Shown piece after piece: positions 1 to 8,782 of a stretch of DNA of 37,438 nucleotides. The position numbers and the translations under genes are program-made. The DNA comes from 70-18 sp041691815. GTDB taxonomy: Bacteria; Pseudomonadota; Alphaproteobacteria; Acetobacterales; Acetobacteraceae. Each line of letters begins with the position of its first letter. The stretch's first letter is position 1. The notes beneath the pieces were generated by a model that ran no database searches, was not told the origin of the DNA, and saw only the letters and a program-made list of their open reading frames with translations. The stretch is taken from assembly GCA_041691815.1 (NCBI GenBank), contig JBEPTZ010000031.1, forward strand, positions 1 to 37,438, written 5' to 3'.

Positions 1-996
1 GATCAGCGCCAGCAGCCCCAGCAGCGCCGCGCCCAGCGCCGCCCGCGCCCACACCGGCAGCTTGCTGGCGCGGAATGCCTGTTCGGCCAGCGTCACCGCG
101 CGCATCAGCACGATGCCGCCCAGCGCGCAGACGATGCCCATCGCCAGGATCGGCAGATAGCTCGACACCTCGATTTCGGTCGGCACCCGCACGTCGAACA
201 CATAGGCGTTGGGGATCAGCCAGCGCACCACCGAGACGCCGACGATCGCCGACACCACCACCGGCGCCAGCGTCACCAGCGTATAGGTGCCGATCACCAG
301 CTCGAACGCATAGAACGCCCCGGTGAACGGCGCATTGAACGCCGCCGCGATCGCCCCCGCCGCGCCGCAGCCAAGCAGCACCCTGAGATCATTGCGTCGC
401 AGCCGGAACGCCCGCCCCAGCTTGGAGGCCAGCGCCGAGCCGATCTGCGCATACCCGGCCTCCAGCCCCACCGAGGCGCCGGCGCCGTTCGAGATCATCG
501 TCTGCGCCACCACCAGCAGGCTGCCGCTCATCGACATCCGGCCGCCGAACAGCGCATTCGCCTCAATCGGGTCGGCCGCCTGGCGCAGCCCCCAGCGTGC
601 CGCCAGCAGCCCCAGTATCGCCATTGCCACGCCGCCGAGCACCGGCACGATCAGCGCGCTGAACGGATTGACCGTCACCTGGCTGGACAGATGCTGCCCC
701 GGCCCGAGCCCGAACAGCAGCCGATGCGCCTCCTGGGTGGAAACCATCATCACCGTCACGCACAGCCCGGCGATCAGCCCGACCACCGCGGCCAGCAGCA
801 CCAGCCAGATTTCCGAACCGCGCACCAGCGCCCGCAGGGTCTGCGGCGCGTGCAGCATCCAGGCGCCGAGATCGCGCCGATGCCGTGCGACAGCCGGCGT
901 GCGCTTGACGACGGGCACAGTCTTCCCGCGTCTGGAGGCTAAAACCCGCCCTACGTTGATCCGGCCCAGAAACCCGACGCCAGGGAAATCCCCCAT
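1..996 (-). CDS. ClC-type voltage-gated chloride channel, 3' end cut by window
   Basis: Reading the minus strand from an ATG at 996 gives an open frame that runs off the left edge, so the C-terminus is missing. The product is a polytopic membrane protein. It shows the ClC selectivity-filter segment (SNGAGASVGLEAGYAQIG, a variant of the GxGIPE/GREGP pattern) followed by GCGAAGAIAAAFNAPFTGAFYAFE, which matches the conserved ClC helix-N region in which a pore-gating residue precedes the phenylalanine-rich stretch. Hydrophobic helices alternate with short charged loops. ClC proteins move chloride, often in exchange for protons, across the inner membrane. The start is uncertain: an in-frame stop lies 19 nt upstream and GGAG precedes the ATG closely. 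There is no CBS domain in the visible part. Confidence 0.85.
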   Translation of the reverse strand, partial: MGDFPGVGFLGRINVGRVLASRRGKTVPVVKRTPAVARHRRDLGAWMLHAPQTLRALVRGSEIWLVLLAAVVGLIAGLCVTVMMVSTQEAHRLLFGLGPGQHLSSQVTVNPFSALIVPVLGGVAMAILGLLAARWGLRQAADPIEANALFGGRMSMSGSLLVVAQTMISNGAGASVGLEAGYAQIGSALASKLGRAFRLRRNDLRVLLGCGAAGAIAAAFNAPFTGAFYAFELVIGTYTLVTLAPVVVSAIVGVSVVRWLIPNAYVFDVRVPTEIEVSSYLPILAMGIVCALGGIVLMRAVTLAEQAFRASKLPVWARAALGAALLGLLALI

Positions 997-1311
997 TCGC
1001 TCCGAACTCGACCCTTAATCTCACCCGTACGCACGCCCGCGCTGCGGTGCCGCGGCAACCGCATTCCAACAGGCGCACAACCCCGCCCTGCAGATTCGGC
1101 GCCCGGACCATTGCCGGGCCAAGTCTCACCCTCCTGCCAGAACGCCAGTCTTACCCCCAATGATGTCTTAAATACGAAAAAACAGGCGGCTGGCGTGTCT
1201 TTTTATCATAATCTGCCGGCGAATCCGCCTGCCGCCACTACACGATGCCGCGATCAGCCGATCCCACGCTCGCGGCGCATGCTTAAAAGATGCCGCGATC
1301 GCGGCGCATGC
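997..1311. other. intergenic region between clcA-like gene and denD-like gene
   Basis: No convincing gene. The stretch is less GC-rich around 1165-1215 (AAATACGAAAAAACAGG and TTTTTATCATAAT), which could hold a promoter for the leftward channel gene. Its right end contains a 29-bp tandem repeat listed separately. Confidence 0.5.
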
Positions 1312-1328
1312 TTAAAAGATGCCGCGGT
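1271..1328. repeat. 29-bp tandem duplication across the denD stop codon
   Basis: Copy 1 is 1271-1299 and copy 2 is 1300-1328. Both begin CGCGGCGCATGCTTAAAAGA and differ at one base near the end. The TAA stop of the leftward dehydrogenase lies in copy 2, so copy 1 is a second copy of the last codons plus stop immediately downstream. This looks like a slippage or unequal-crossover duplication with no effect on the protein. Confidence 0.85.
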
Positions 1329-2289
1329 CGCGGCGGGTCGCCTCCAGGTCATCGGCGACGAACGCCCGCACCACCTCCACCAGCGCCTCATGCGCGGCAA
1401 ACCCCAGCGCCTTCGCCCGCGTGGCGGTGAATTCCGCCGGCCAGCCACCGACAATGCCGGCAATCACCGGGTCCGCCACCCGCTGCACCAGCCCGGCCGC
1501 ACCTGGCCGCACCTGCTCCAGCGCCGCAAGCATCTCGCCCACCGTCACGCACAGCCCCGGCAGGTTCAGGCTGCGGTCCAGCCCCATCGCCGAGGTGTCC
1601 ATCGCCGCCGCATGCAGCAGCCAGCCCACCGCGCTGCGCGGGCTGCCGATCCACACCTTGAAGCTGTCCGGCACCGGCAACTCGGTCGCCAGCCCCAGCA
1701 GCGGCTCGCGCACTATGCTGGAGAAGAAGCTGCTCGCCGCCTTGTTCGGCCGCCCCGGCCGCACCACCACGGTCGGCAGCCGCAGGCACACTGCATCGAG
1801 AAACCGCCGCCGCGACGCATCGTTGAGGAACAACTCCGCCGCCGCCTTCTCCGCACCATACGAATTGGCCGGAATCTGCCGCGCCTCATCGCCCAGCACC
1901 GCATCCTGCCCGCCCGAAAAACTGGCGATCGAACTGGTGAACACCACCCGTGGCGGTTTTCCCAATTTCCGGCAGGCATCAATCACCGCATCGGTGCCGC
2001 GACTATTCACCCGCCGCCCAAGCTCGTAGTCCGCCTCCGCCGCCGCACTCACCACCGCCGCCAGATGAAACACCACATCGGTGCCCTCAGGGATCGCCGC
2101 CGCCGGCAACGCCGCCACATCCCCGGCCACGCAGTCCACCGGAAACCCCGCCGCCGGCGCCTTCGGGGCCGCGATATCGAACAGCGTCAGCCCAGTGACC
2201 GCCCGCCCGCCCAACACGCCCTCCGCCGCCAGCCTGGCCGCCACCTTCTGGCCGAGAAACCCGCCGCCGCCGAGAATAACAACCCGCAT
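1312..2289 (-). CDS. denD: NAD-dependent epimerase/dehydratase family, D-erythronate dehydrogenase-like
   Basis: Extended short-chain dehydrogenase of 325 residues. Residues 1-13 hold the Rossmann glycine motif (VVILGGGGFLG), Asp38 ends beta-2 as expected for NAD binding, HLAAVVS lies at 75-81, the serine of the catalytic triad is at TSS 118-120, and Tyr144-x3-Lys148 completes it. The overall pattern (PTVVVRPGRPNKAASSFFSSIVREPL) is that of DenD, which oxidises D-erythronate at C2 in tetronate catabolism. The symbol is a family-level assignment, since no kinase or aldolase partners are adjacent. The ATG at 2289 is preferred over an upstream frame start because GGAGG lies 4-8 nt before it and the Rossmann strand begins at residue 2. 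It is divergent from the alcohol dehydrogenase gene, with repeat unit A between them. Confidence 0.8.
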   Translation of the reverse strand: MRVVILGGGGFLGQKVAARLAAEGVLGGRAVTGLTLFDIAAPKAPAAGFPVDCVAGDVAALPAAAIPEGTDVVFHLAAVVSAAAEADYELGRRVNSRGTDAVIDACRKLGKPPRVVFTSSIASFSGGQDAVLGDEARQIPANSYGAEKAAAELFLNDASRRRFLDAVCLRLPTVVVRPGRPNKAASSFFSSIVREPLLGLATELPVPDSFKVWIGSPRSAVGWLLHAAAMDTSAMGLDRSLNLPGLCVTVGEMLAALEQVRPGAAGLVQRVADPVIAGIVGGWPAEFTATRAKALGFAAHEALVEVVRAFVADDLEATRRDRGIF

Positions 2290-2344
2290 TGCCGCCTCCA
2301 TTGCTGGCGCCATTGCGCAGGCGGGGGGCGGCAAGTGTCAAGGC

Positions 2345-2477
2345 AAGGAAGGCCTTCTTTTTGTGAACAAAAAGAAGCAAAAAAACTTTTCATCCGTTTT
2401 GGAGACTCCGGCGTCCCCACCCCACCGCCGTTGCAAGGCGGAAGAAAACGCTTTTTTTCAAAAAAGCGCTGCTTCCT
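2345..2477. repeat. palindromic intergenic repeat unit A
   Basis: Two A/T hairpins bracket a GC-rich centre. The left arm 2354-2377 is a near-perfect palindrome (CTTCTTTTTG, TGAA loop, CAAAAAGAAG) followed by CAAAAAAACTTTT. The right arm is CGCTTTTTTTC/AAAAAAGCG at 2449-2468. The centre includes GGAGACTCCG. Units B, C and D share this plan. Unit A lies between two divergently transcribed genes, so it cannot be acting as the terminator of either neighbour. Confidence 0.75.
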
Positions 2478-2533
2478 TGCGCTTACCTTGTTCATCGGCA
2501 AAACTTTGCCAATCAACGGCGGAGCGAACCAAC

Positions 2534-3583
2534 ATGCGCGGCGTGGTATTTCCTGGCGGGCGCGAGGTCGAATTCATCGAGTTCCCCGACCCCACCCCCG
2601 GCGAGGGCGAGGTGATCGTCGAGATCAAGGCCAGCGGCATGTGTGGCAGTGATCTCAAGCCGTATCGCCGCGACAAGGGCAGCAGCCTGTCGCTCGGTTT
2701 CGGCGGCGCCGCCGGCCCGGTGATCGCCGGCCACGAGCCATGCGGCGTTATTGCCGCGGTGGGGCCGGGGGTGCCGGCGAGCGAGGCCAAAATCGGCGAC
2801 CGGGTGATGGTGCATCACTACTGGGGCTGTGCGGTCTGCGAGCATTGCCGCGGCGGCTGGGCGCAGATGTGCAACCGCAAGCAGGCCACCGTGTTCGGCA
2901 TGACCGGCCACGGCGCCCACGCCCCCTATATGAAGATGCCGGCCCGCACCATGGTGGCGCTGCCCGAATCGCTGTCCTTCGCCACCGGCGCTGCGATCGC
3001 CTGCGGCACCGGCACCGCCTATGGCGCGTTGCGTCGCATCAACCTCTCCGGGCGCGACACCATCGCCATCTTCGGCCAGGGCCCGGTCGGCCTCTCCGCC
3101 ACCCAGCTCGCGGTGGCGATGGGCGCCCGCGTCATCGCACTCGACATCAGCCCCGAGCGCCTCGCCCGCGCCCGCGAGTTCGGCGCCGACGCCACTATCG
3201 ACCCGGCCGACGACGATGCCGTGCAAGCCATCCGCGCCCTCACCCACGGCCTCGGCGCCGACCTGTCGCTGGACACCTCCTCCGCCCCCAGCGCCCGCCT
3301 CGCCGCGGTGCAATGCGTGCGCACCTGGGGCACCGCCTGCTTCGTCGGCGAGGGCGGCCAGGTCACCCTCGATGTCAGCCCGGACATGCTGCGCCGCCAG
3401 GTCAGCGTGGTCGGCTCCTGGACCTTCTCCACCATCGGCCAGGCCGACTGCGCCAGCTTCGTCGCCGATCGCAAGATCGATGTCGACCACCTGTTCACCC
3501 ACCGCTGGAAACTGGAACAGGCCGCCGAGGCGTACACACTGTTCGACCAGCAGAACACCGGCAAGGGCGTGTTTCTCATGTAA
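2534..3583 (+). CDS. zinc-dependent alcohol dehydrogenase, medium-chain family
   Basis: 349-residue MDR-superfamily dehydrogenase. The catalytic-zinc ligands are Cys37 (GMCGSD) and His67-Glu68 (GHE). The structural-zinc lobe is present with Cys99, Cys102, Cys105 and Cys113. The Rossmann motif GQGPVG is at 181-186 and Asp204 at the end of the next strand points to NAD rather than NADP. It is a cytosolic oxidoreductase for an alcohol or polyol. The substrate cannot be read from sequence, but the divergent DenD-like gene makes a sugar-acid or polyol role possible. The frame is open far upstream; the ATG at 2534 is chosen because the family fold starts here (MRGVVFPGG) and GGAGCGAA precedes it. 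Confidence 0.85.
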   Translation: MRGVVFPGGREVEFIEFPDPTPGEGEVIVEIKASGMCGSDLKPYRRDKGSSLSLGFGGAAGPVIAGHEPCGVIAAVGPGVPASEAKIGDRVMVHHYWGCAVCEHCRGGWAQMCNRKQATVFGMTGHGAHAPYMKMPARTMVALPESLSFATGAAIACGTGTAYGALRRINLSGRDTIAIFGQGPVGLSATQLAVAMGARVIALDISPERLARAREFGADATIDPADDDAVQAIRALTHGLGADLSLDTSSAPSARLAAVQCVRTWGTACFVGEGGQVTLDVSPDMLRRQVSVVGSWTFSTIGQADCASFVADRKIDVDHLFTHRWKLEQAAEAYTLFDQQNTGKGVFLM

Positions 3584-3595
3584 AGAAGGCCAGGG

Positions 3596-3726
3596 GAGCA
3601 AGAAAAAGACTTCTTTTTTATAAAAAAGAAGCAAAAAATTTCATCCCCTGGAGTCTGGGTGAGCGCCGCTGCGCTAAAGGGACAAAGTTTTTTGGTTCTT
3701 TTTTTCAAAAAAAAACCGCTTCCTTC
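3596..3726. repeat. palindromic intergenic repeat unit B
   Basis: Left hairpin CTTCTTTTTTA/TAAAAAAGAAG at 3610-3631 followed by CAAAAAATTTC. The centre contains GGAGTCTGGG. The right arm is a T7/A9 run around 3696-3713 followed by CCGCTTCC. Same architecture as A, C and D but more diverged. It follows the alcohol dehydrogenase stop and could terminate that transcript. Confidence 0.7.
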
Positions 3727-3875
3727 CCTGCCGTCCGCCGCCATCGTTCCGCCCGGCGGAGTGATGCGACCACGCAATATAAATAAACGCTAGACCGATT
3801 ACAAAGATTGAGATAATTTTTAAGACATACGACGATCATATCTCATCTTTAATTACATACCGCGAGACATTCATC

Positions 3876-6269
3876 ATGAGCCTGTTCGACCGACGCCTTT
3901 TTGGCGACGCATCGCCGCTGTTTGCCCAAAACGAATTTCTTACCAATATCTTACCCCAACCCGCCCCGACCCCCGCGCCGGCACCCACCCCCGCACCGGC
4001 ACCGCCGGCTGACGCTGGGGTGCCGGATGGCGACATCACGCCCACCGCCCGCACCATGATCCCAGAGGTGCAGCTCGACGCCTATGCTTACCCCACCGGC
4101 ACGCCGGCCAGCGGCGCCAGCTATGGCAGCAACGTGGTCAGCGCCTGGCGCCATGCCACCGGCAGCGGCGTCACCGTGGCGCTGATCGACAGCGGGTTCG
4201 ACCCCTCGGTGCTCACCCATTTCGCCGCCGCCTCGCGCAGCTTCGCCGCCGATGGCAGCACCGGCCTGGCGCCGCCGGACGGCACCTATCACGGCATCAC
4301 CACCTCGGGGGTGATCGGCGCGCCGGGCGGCGACAACGGCCCGATCGGCATCGCGCCGAACGCCACCATCCTCGGCCTGAAGGTCACCTTCGGCAATTTC
4401 GACGTCTCGCCGTTCAAGAACTACGTCGCGGCCCTCTGCTATGGCGCCGGCGCCGGCGGTGCCTCGGTGATCAACAACTCCTGGGGCATCGGCGGCTATG
4501 GCGTGGTGGCGCCCGGCTCCTCGTATTACGCGCCGTGGTTCAGCGCGGTGCAGCAGGCCGTCCACACCGGGCGCGGCGGGCTGGGCACCGTGCTGGTGTT
4601 CGCCGCCGGCAACGACCGTGCCTCGGCCGACGATATCGGCCTGCAGGCGGTCACCTCCGATCCCCGGGTGATCGCGGTTGCCGCCACCACCGCCGCCGGC
4701 GTGGCCGCCGATTTCTCCAATCGCGGCGCCGGGCTGCTGACCTCGACGATCGGGGTGAACGTGCTGGCGCCCGAGCCGGGGCAGGATTCCGCCAACGGCT
4801 ACTATATCATGTACGGCACCAGCTTCGCAGCACCGCAGGTCTCCGCCGTCGCGGCACTGATGCTGCAGGCCAACCCCGCCCTCGGCTGGCGCGACGTGCA
4901 GGAGATCATCGCCGCGTCCTCCTACGCCCCGCCCCCGAGCGCCGCCGGCTTCACCACCAACGGCGCCGGCAACTGGAACGGCGGCGGCATGCATTTCTCC
5001 AACGATCTCGGCTTCGGCGTGCTGGATGCCAATGTCGCGGTCAACCTGGCCCGCGCCTGGACCCTGCAATCCACCGGCGCCAACCTGCTGCAAACCACCC
5101 AGACCCAGGCCGCCCGCTGGACCGTGGCCGCCAACGCCACCGCCAGCAGCCGGATGCAGGTCACCGCCGATGCGCGCGTCGAGCATGTTCAGGTGACGCT
5201 CAGCGACTCCGGCCTGCTCGCCGCCTACAGCACCCTGGTGCTGATCTCGCCGGACGGCACACGCTCGGTGCTGAACGACCGCACCGGCATGGTACAGGGC
5301 GTCGACCAGACCGGCCGGCTCGACCTCACCGGCTACAGCATCACCTCCAACGCGTTCTGGGGCGAGCTGGCCCAGGGCACCTGGACCTTGCAGGCCAGCA
5401 ACCTCGCCGGCCAGACCGCCACCATCAACAACTGGTCGCTGAGCCTGTGGGGCGATGCCGCCGGCAATGCCGCCCCGGCGCTGATCTACACTCCGGAATT
5501 CGCCCGCCTCGCCGCCGCCAGCACTGACCCCAGCAGCGCCGGCCGAACCATTGTCGACCCCACCGGCCAGGGCACCAAAACCATCGACCTGATCGCGCTG
5601 ACCGGCGCCTCGACGCTCAACCTCAACGGCGGCCAGGGCAAGATCGACGGCGTCGCGGTCACCGTGAAGGCCGGCCTCACCGCCCTCAACGCCCAGGGCT
5701 CCACCGGCGCGCTGACCGTCACCGCGGCGGCCGCCGGCAGCCATATCGTCGCCGGCGACGGCACCACAACCATCTATGGCGGCGGCGGCGCCGATAGCGT
5801 CACCGCCGGATCGGGCGCGATCTCGGTGTTCATGGGCTCGGACACCAGCATGACCTTCCTCGGCACCTCGGCGGCGGCCAGCATTCAGGCCGGCCAGGGC
5901 AACCTCACCATGGTCGGCGGCAGCGGCGCCGAGACGGTCGCCATCACCAAGGGCAGCACCGCCCGCACCGACCTGGTGCAGAATTTCGGCCCGGTCGCCG
6001 GCCAGGGCACCGACCGCATCGTGTTCTCCGGCTACACCCAGAAGCAGTTGAACGCCGCCCTCTCGGCGCAGCAGGCGGACGGCAATGGCGGCTACATCCT
6101 GTCGATGGTGGACGCCACCCAGGTGCACATCACCGGCACCGCGCCGTTCTCGCTGGCGTTCAGCGGCAGCACGCTGACCGCCAGCGCCGGGCTGGCGCCG
6201 GCCGCCAGTGCCGGCATGGCGCCGATGTTCCAGGGCAGCAACAGCCTGTTCACCACCCTGTTCGGCTGA
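3876..6269 (+). CDS. S8 (subtilisin-like) serine peptidase with P-domain and beta-roll-like tail
   Basis: 797 residues. A Pro-Ala-Thr-rich linker (28-46) precedes an S8 domain with Asp105 (LIDSG), His139 (HG), the oxyanion Asn246 (AAGN) and Ser316 (GTSFAAP) as catalytic residues. About 415-525 resembles the proprotein-convertase P-domain (RMQVTADARVEHVQVTL ... NNWSLSLWGD). The last 250 residues are Gly/Ala/Thr-rich with GDGTTTIYGGGGADSV-type turns resembling degenerate RTX/beta-roll repeats. There is no N-terminal signal peptide, which together with the tail suggests type I secretion through a TolC-class channel. It is probably an extracellular protease. The ATG at 3876 follows an A/T-rich leader (3775-3870) likely to hold the promoter. 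An apparent 824-residue frame on the opposite strand is a GC-skew shadow. Confidence 0.9.
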   Translation: MSLFDRRLFGDASPLFAQNEFLTNILPQPAPTPAPAPTPAPAPPADAGVPDGDITPTARTMIPEVQLDAYAYPTGTPASGASYGSNVVSAWRHATGSGVTVALIDSGFDPSVLTHFAAASRSFAADGSTGLAPPDGTYHGITTSGVIGAPGGDNGPIGIAPNATILGLKVTFGNFDVSPFKNYVAALCYGAGAGGASVINNSWGIGGYGVVAPGSSYYAPWFSAVQQAVHTGRGGLGTVLVFAAGNDRASADDIGLQAVTSDPRVIAVAATTAAGVAADFSNRGAGLLTSTIGVNVLAPEPGQDSANGYYIMYGTSFAAPQVSAVAALMLQANPALGWRDVQEIIAASSYAPPPSAAGFTTNGAGNWNGGGMHFSNDLGFGVLDANVAVNLARAWTLQSTGANLLQTTQTQAARWTVAANATASSRMQVTADARVEHVQVTLSDSGLLAAYSTLVLISPDGTRSVLNDRTGMVQGVDQTGRLDLTGYSITSNAFWGELAQGTWTLQASNLAGQTATINNWSLSLWGDAAGNAAPALIYTPEFARLAAASTDPSSAGRTIVDPTGQGTKTIDLIALTGASTLNLNGGQGKIDGVAVTVKAGLTALNAQGSTGALTVTAAAAGSHIVAGDGTTTIYGGGGADSVTAGSGAISVFMGSDTSMTFLGTSAAASIQAGQGNLTMVGGSGAETVAITKGSTARTDLVQNFGPVAGQGTDRIVFSGYTQKQLNAALSAQQADGNGGYILSMVDATQVHITGTAPFSLAFSGSTLTASAGLAPAASAGMAPMFQGSNSLFTTLFG

Positions 6270-6291
6270 TATCGCTGCGGACGGGAGAAGC

Positions 6292-6446
6292 AAGCAGCGC
6301 TTTTTGAAAAAAGCGCGCAAAAACTTTTCCTCCCGGCTTCGCCACTGGAGGTGAATGCGGAGTCTCCACGGGTCCGGGTCCGCGCGAAGCCCAGGCGAAA
6401 AGTTTTTTTGCTTCTTTTTGTTCACAAAAAGAAGACCCTTCCTTGC
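6292..6446. repeat. palindromic intergenic repeat unit C
   Basis: Left hairpin AGCGCTTTTTGAAAAAAGCGC near 6297-6317, followed by GCAAAAACTTTTCCTCCC. The centre includes CGGAGTCTCC. The right arm AAAAGTTTTTTTGC is followed by the palindrome 6411-6434 (CTTCTTTTTG, TTCA loop, CAAAAAGAAG). It is essentially unit A in reverse orientation. It sits between two co-oriented genes. Confidence 0.75.
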
Positions 6447-6550
6447 TCGCCTCCCGTCCTTCCGCGCCGCATTGCCCCGCAGGTTCCCAACGGCCGCGAT
6501 TCACGGCACACTCCGCGCCTTCAACCGCATCCCGGACGGACAGTGTTCAC

Positions 6551-7528
6551 GTGAAAATCTGCATCTACGGCGCCGGAGCCATCGGCGGCTACCTGGCCGG
6601 CACGCTGGCCAATGCCGGCATCGACACCTCGATCGTGGTGCGCGGCGCGCATCTGGAGGCGATCAACACCAAGGGCCTGACGGTGGAAACCAAGGAGGGC
6701 AGCTTCACCACCCGCCCGCGCGCCAGCGCCAACCCGGCCGATCTCGGGCCGCAGGACGCGGTACTGGTGACGGTGAAGGCGCCGTCGCTGCCCTCGGTCG
6801 CCAGCTCGATCGCGCCGCTGCTGAAGGCCGACACCCCGGTGGTGTTCGTCACCAACGGCATCCCGTGGTGGTATTTCCAGGCCCGCGACGACAGCCGCCG
6901 CCTCGCCCTGCTCGACCCCAATGACGCGCTGCGTAACGCGGTCGGGCTGGAGCGGGTGGTCGGCGGCATCTTCTGGCCGGCCAGTTCGGTGCCGGCCCCC
7001 GGCCATATCCGCATGGTCAGCGCCGCCGGCCGCGGCACCACCATCGGCCGCCCGGACGGCACCACCACGCCGGCGATGCAGGCGATCGCCCAGGCATTCG
7101 AAGCGGCGAAGCTGCCGTTCACCATCGCGCCCAACCTGCGCGACCTGATCTGGGAGAAGCTGATCTTCAACCTCTCCGCCGGCCCGATGTGCGTGCTGAC
7201 CACCGCCACCTCGCAGGGCGTTTACACCGAGCCGGCCGCCGTCGCCGCCTCCCGCCGCCTGCTGGCCGAGGGCCAGGCGCTGGCGGCCGCGCTGGGCGCC
7301 AAGGTGGCGATCGATGTCGAGCGGATTGTCGCCACCAACACCGTGCTGGCGCATCGCCCGTCGATCCTGCAGGACCTGATGGCCACCCGCCCGATGGAGA
7401 TCGACTCGCTCTACACCGTGCCGCTGCAACTGGCCCAGGCCGCCGGTGTGCCGATGCCGACCCTTGAATTGCTGGCAGCGCTGATCCGCATCCGCGCCCG
7501 CGAGGCGGGGCTTTACCCGAGAGGCTAG
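6551..7528 (+). CDS. panE: 2-dehydropantoate 2-reductase (ketopantoate reductase family)
   Basis: 325 residues from a GTG at 6551. The NADP-binding glycine motif GAGAIGG is at 7-13. Lys76 (VTVKA), Asn102 (VTNGIP) and the conserved Lys203/Asn207 pair (WEKLIFN) match the ketopantoate reductase active site, which reduces 2-dehydropantoate to pantoate in pantothenate and coenzyme A synthesis. Paralogues of this fold act on other 2-oxo acids, so the substrate is a family-level inference. The GTG start is chosen because the Rossmann strand begins at residue 2; the open frame upstream runs through repeat unit C. The carbonic anhydrase gene follows after 19 bp in the same direction, suggesting one transcript. 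Confidence 0.85.
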   Translation: MKICIYGAGAIGGYLAGTLANAGIDTSIVVRGAHLEAINTKGLTVETKEGSFTTRPRASANPADLGPQDAVLVTVKAPSLPSVASSIAPLLKADTPVVFVTNGIPWWYFQARDDSRRLALLDPNDALRNAVGLERVVGGIFWPASSVPAPGHIRMVSAAGRGTTIGRPDGTTTPAMQAIAQAFEAAKLPFTIAPNLRDLIWEKLIFNLSAGPMCVLTTATSQGVYTEPAAVAASRRLLAEGQALAAALGAKVAIDVERIVATNTVLAHRPSILQDLMATRPMEIDSLYTVPLQLAQAAGVPMPTLELLAALIRIRAREAGLYPRG

Positions 7529-7547
7529 CGGGGGCAAACCGCTCCGC

Positions 7548-8156
7548 ATGCAAAACCTGATCGCCGGCTACCAGCGTTTCCGTGACACCACCTGGCCCGA
7601 CCGCCGCCGCCTGTTCGAAACCCTCGCCGCGCGTGGACAGGCGCCGCGCGCCGCGGTGCTGGCCTGCATCGACAGCCGGGTCGATCCGGTGATGATCTTC
7701 GATACCGCGCCCGGTGAAATCCTCACCATCCGCAACGTCGCCAACCTGGTGCCGCCGTACGAACCGGACGACCGCAGCCACGGCACCAGTGCCGCGCTGG
7801 AATTCGCGGTCTGCGGCATGCGGGTGCGTGACCTGATCGTGCTCGGCCACGGCCAGTGCGGCGGCGTCGCGGCATTGCTGGCCGACGACCCCAAAACATT
7901 GGGATCGTTCATCGGTCCGTGGATCCGCCAGGCCGAACGCGCAAGGCGGCGTGCATTCGAATGCACGCCGCCGGAGCGTCAACTGGAAGCCGAATACGAA
8001 ACCGTCCGCCTGTCGCTCGACAACCTGATGGGCTTCCCCTGGGTCGCCGACGGCGTCGCCGCCGGCACCCTCACCCTGCATGGCGCGCATTTTGCTGTAC
8101 ATACAGGGGTCTTGGCGCTGATGCGCGAAGACGGCAGTTTCGCGCCGGCCGGTTAG
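7548..8156 (+). CDS. beta-class carbonic anhydrase
   Basis: 202 residues. Zinc ligands Cys40, His101 and Cys104 are all present (ACIDSR 39-44; GHGQCGG 100-106), as is the Asp42-Arg44 catalytic dyad. The enzyme interconverts CO2 and bicarbonate in the cytoplasm. Length and motif spacing are typical of bacterial beta-carbonic anhydrases. It is probably co-transcribed with the ketopantoate reductase gene just upstream. Its TAG stop overlaps the TAA stop of the convergent small gene by sharing TTAG, so the two transcripts run into each other tail to tail. Confidence 0.92.
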   Translation: MQNLIAGYQRFRDTTWPDRRRLFETLAARGQAPRAAVLACIDSRVDPVMIFDTAPGEILTIRNVANLVPPYEPDDRSHGTSAALEFAVCGMRVRDLIVLGHGQCGGVAALLADDPKTLGSFIGPWIRQAERARRRAFECTPPERQLEAEYETVRLSLDNLMGFPWVADGVAAGTLTLHGAHFAVHTGVLALMREDGSFAPAG

Positions 8157-8380
8157 CGCTTCTTGTAGGCGCCGGCGCCGATCAGCACGATTCCAAGCAC
8201 CACGGCGCCGCCGCTGAGCAGCGGCGGCACCGAATACCAATGCCTTTCAGTGGTTTGGATCTTCAGGTCGCCGAGTTTTGCGACGTTTTCGGTATGCTGG
8301 GTCGAGAACACCGGGACCGCCAGGCCGAGCAATCCCACCAGCACCAGCACGGCGCCGAAAATCATCGGGGCACGCATCAT
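8153..8380 (-). CDS. small two-helix membrane protein of unknown function
   Basis: 75 residues with two hydrophobic segments (about 5-25 and 52-71) separated by a polar stretch containing KLGDLKIQTTERHWYSVPP, and a basic C-terminus. This pattern (helix, a strand-like polar segment, a Pro-Pro turn, helix) is seen in short bacterial membrane proteins of unknown role; I cannot name a family with confidence. Start at 8380: GGAGCAAAA directly precedes the ATG. It lies 42 bp downstream of another tiny membrane-protein gene on the same strand. Confidence 0.65.
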   Translation of the reverse strand: MMRAPMIFGAVLVLVGLLGLAVPVFSTQHTENVAKLGDLKIQTTERHWYSVPPLLSGGAVVLGIVLIGAGAYKKR

Positions 8381-8422
8381 TTTTGCTCCATTTCGTCGGT
8401 TTTCAACGCGAATCCGGGCGGT

Positions 8423-8587
8423 TTAGTGGATGCCCATGCCGCCCAGCAGGTAGATGATCAGAATAATGATCAGCACCGTGCCCAGCACGCCGCCGAGACC
8501 GCCGCCGCCATAGCGGCGATAGCCATAGTAACCACCGCCACCACCGAACAGCAGCAGTAGGATAATAATCAGAACGATCATACTCAT
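8423..8587 (-). CDS. 54-residue hydrophobic protein, DUF3309-like
   Basis: Two very hydrophobic helices (MIVLIIILLLLF and VLGTVLIIILIIYLLGG) flank a Gly/Tyr-rich linker (GGGGGYYGYRRYGGGGLGG). The arrangement is close to DUF3309 proteins, small membrane proteins of unknown function. The ATG at 8587 is chosen over a longer frame because AAAGAGG sits just upstream. It probably forms a two-gene unit with the 75-residue membrane protein downstream. Confidence 0.6.
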   Translation of the reverse strand: MSMIVLIIILLLLFGGGGGYYGYRRYGGGGLGGVLGTVLIIILIIYLLGGMGIH

Positions 8588-8782
8588 GTTGGACCTCTTT
8601 TTCAGCGGCGCCCGGAACTTCCACCGATAACCGAGGGAAGCAACCAGGTCGCCGCTCATGCCAGCGTACCCACTGAATATGGGACACATGACAACGGATA
8701 CACATGACAATAAAATGATCGAAAAAGCGGTGTCTAAACTGCAACCGCCATCGTTTCGCCGTGTACTGGCGGTGTTCTCGCC

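Noticed and set aside
1271..1328. Tandem 29-bp copies considered as a CRISPR
   Set aside because: The copies are adjacent without spacers and lie across a gene end; no CRISPR array was seen anywhere in the window.
1111..2652. Long plus-strand frames of 513 and 236 codons
   Set aside because: Antisense to the DenD-like gene, very Arg/His/Pro-rich, and running through repeat unit A.
3951..6425. 824-codon open frame on the minus strand
   Set aside because: It is antisense to the subtilase, starts and ends inside repeat and gene sequence, and has the Gly/Arg/Ala-rich composition of a GC-skew shadow.
6546..6555. Palindrome TTCACGTGAA across the panE GTG start
   Set aside because: Ten bases are too few to call an operator, and it arises partly from the start codon context.
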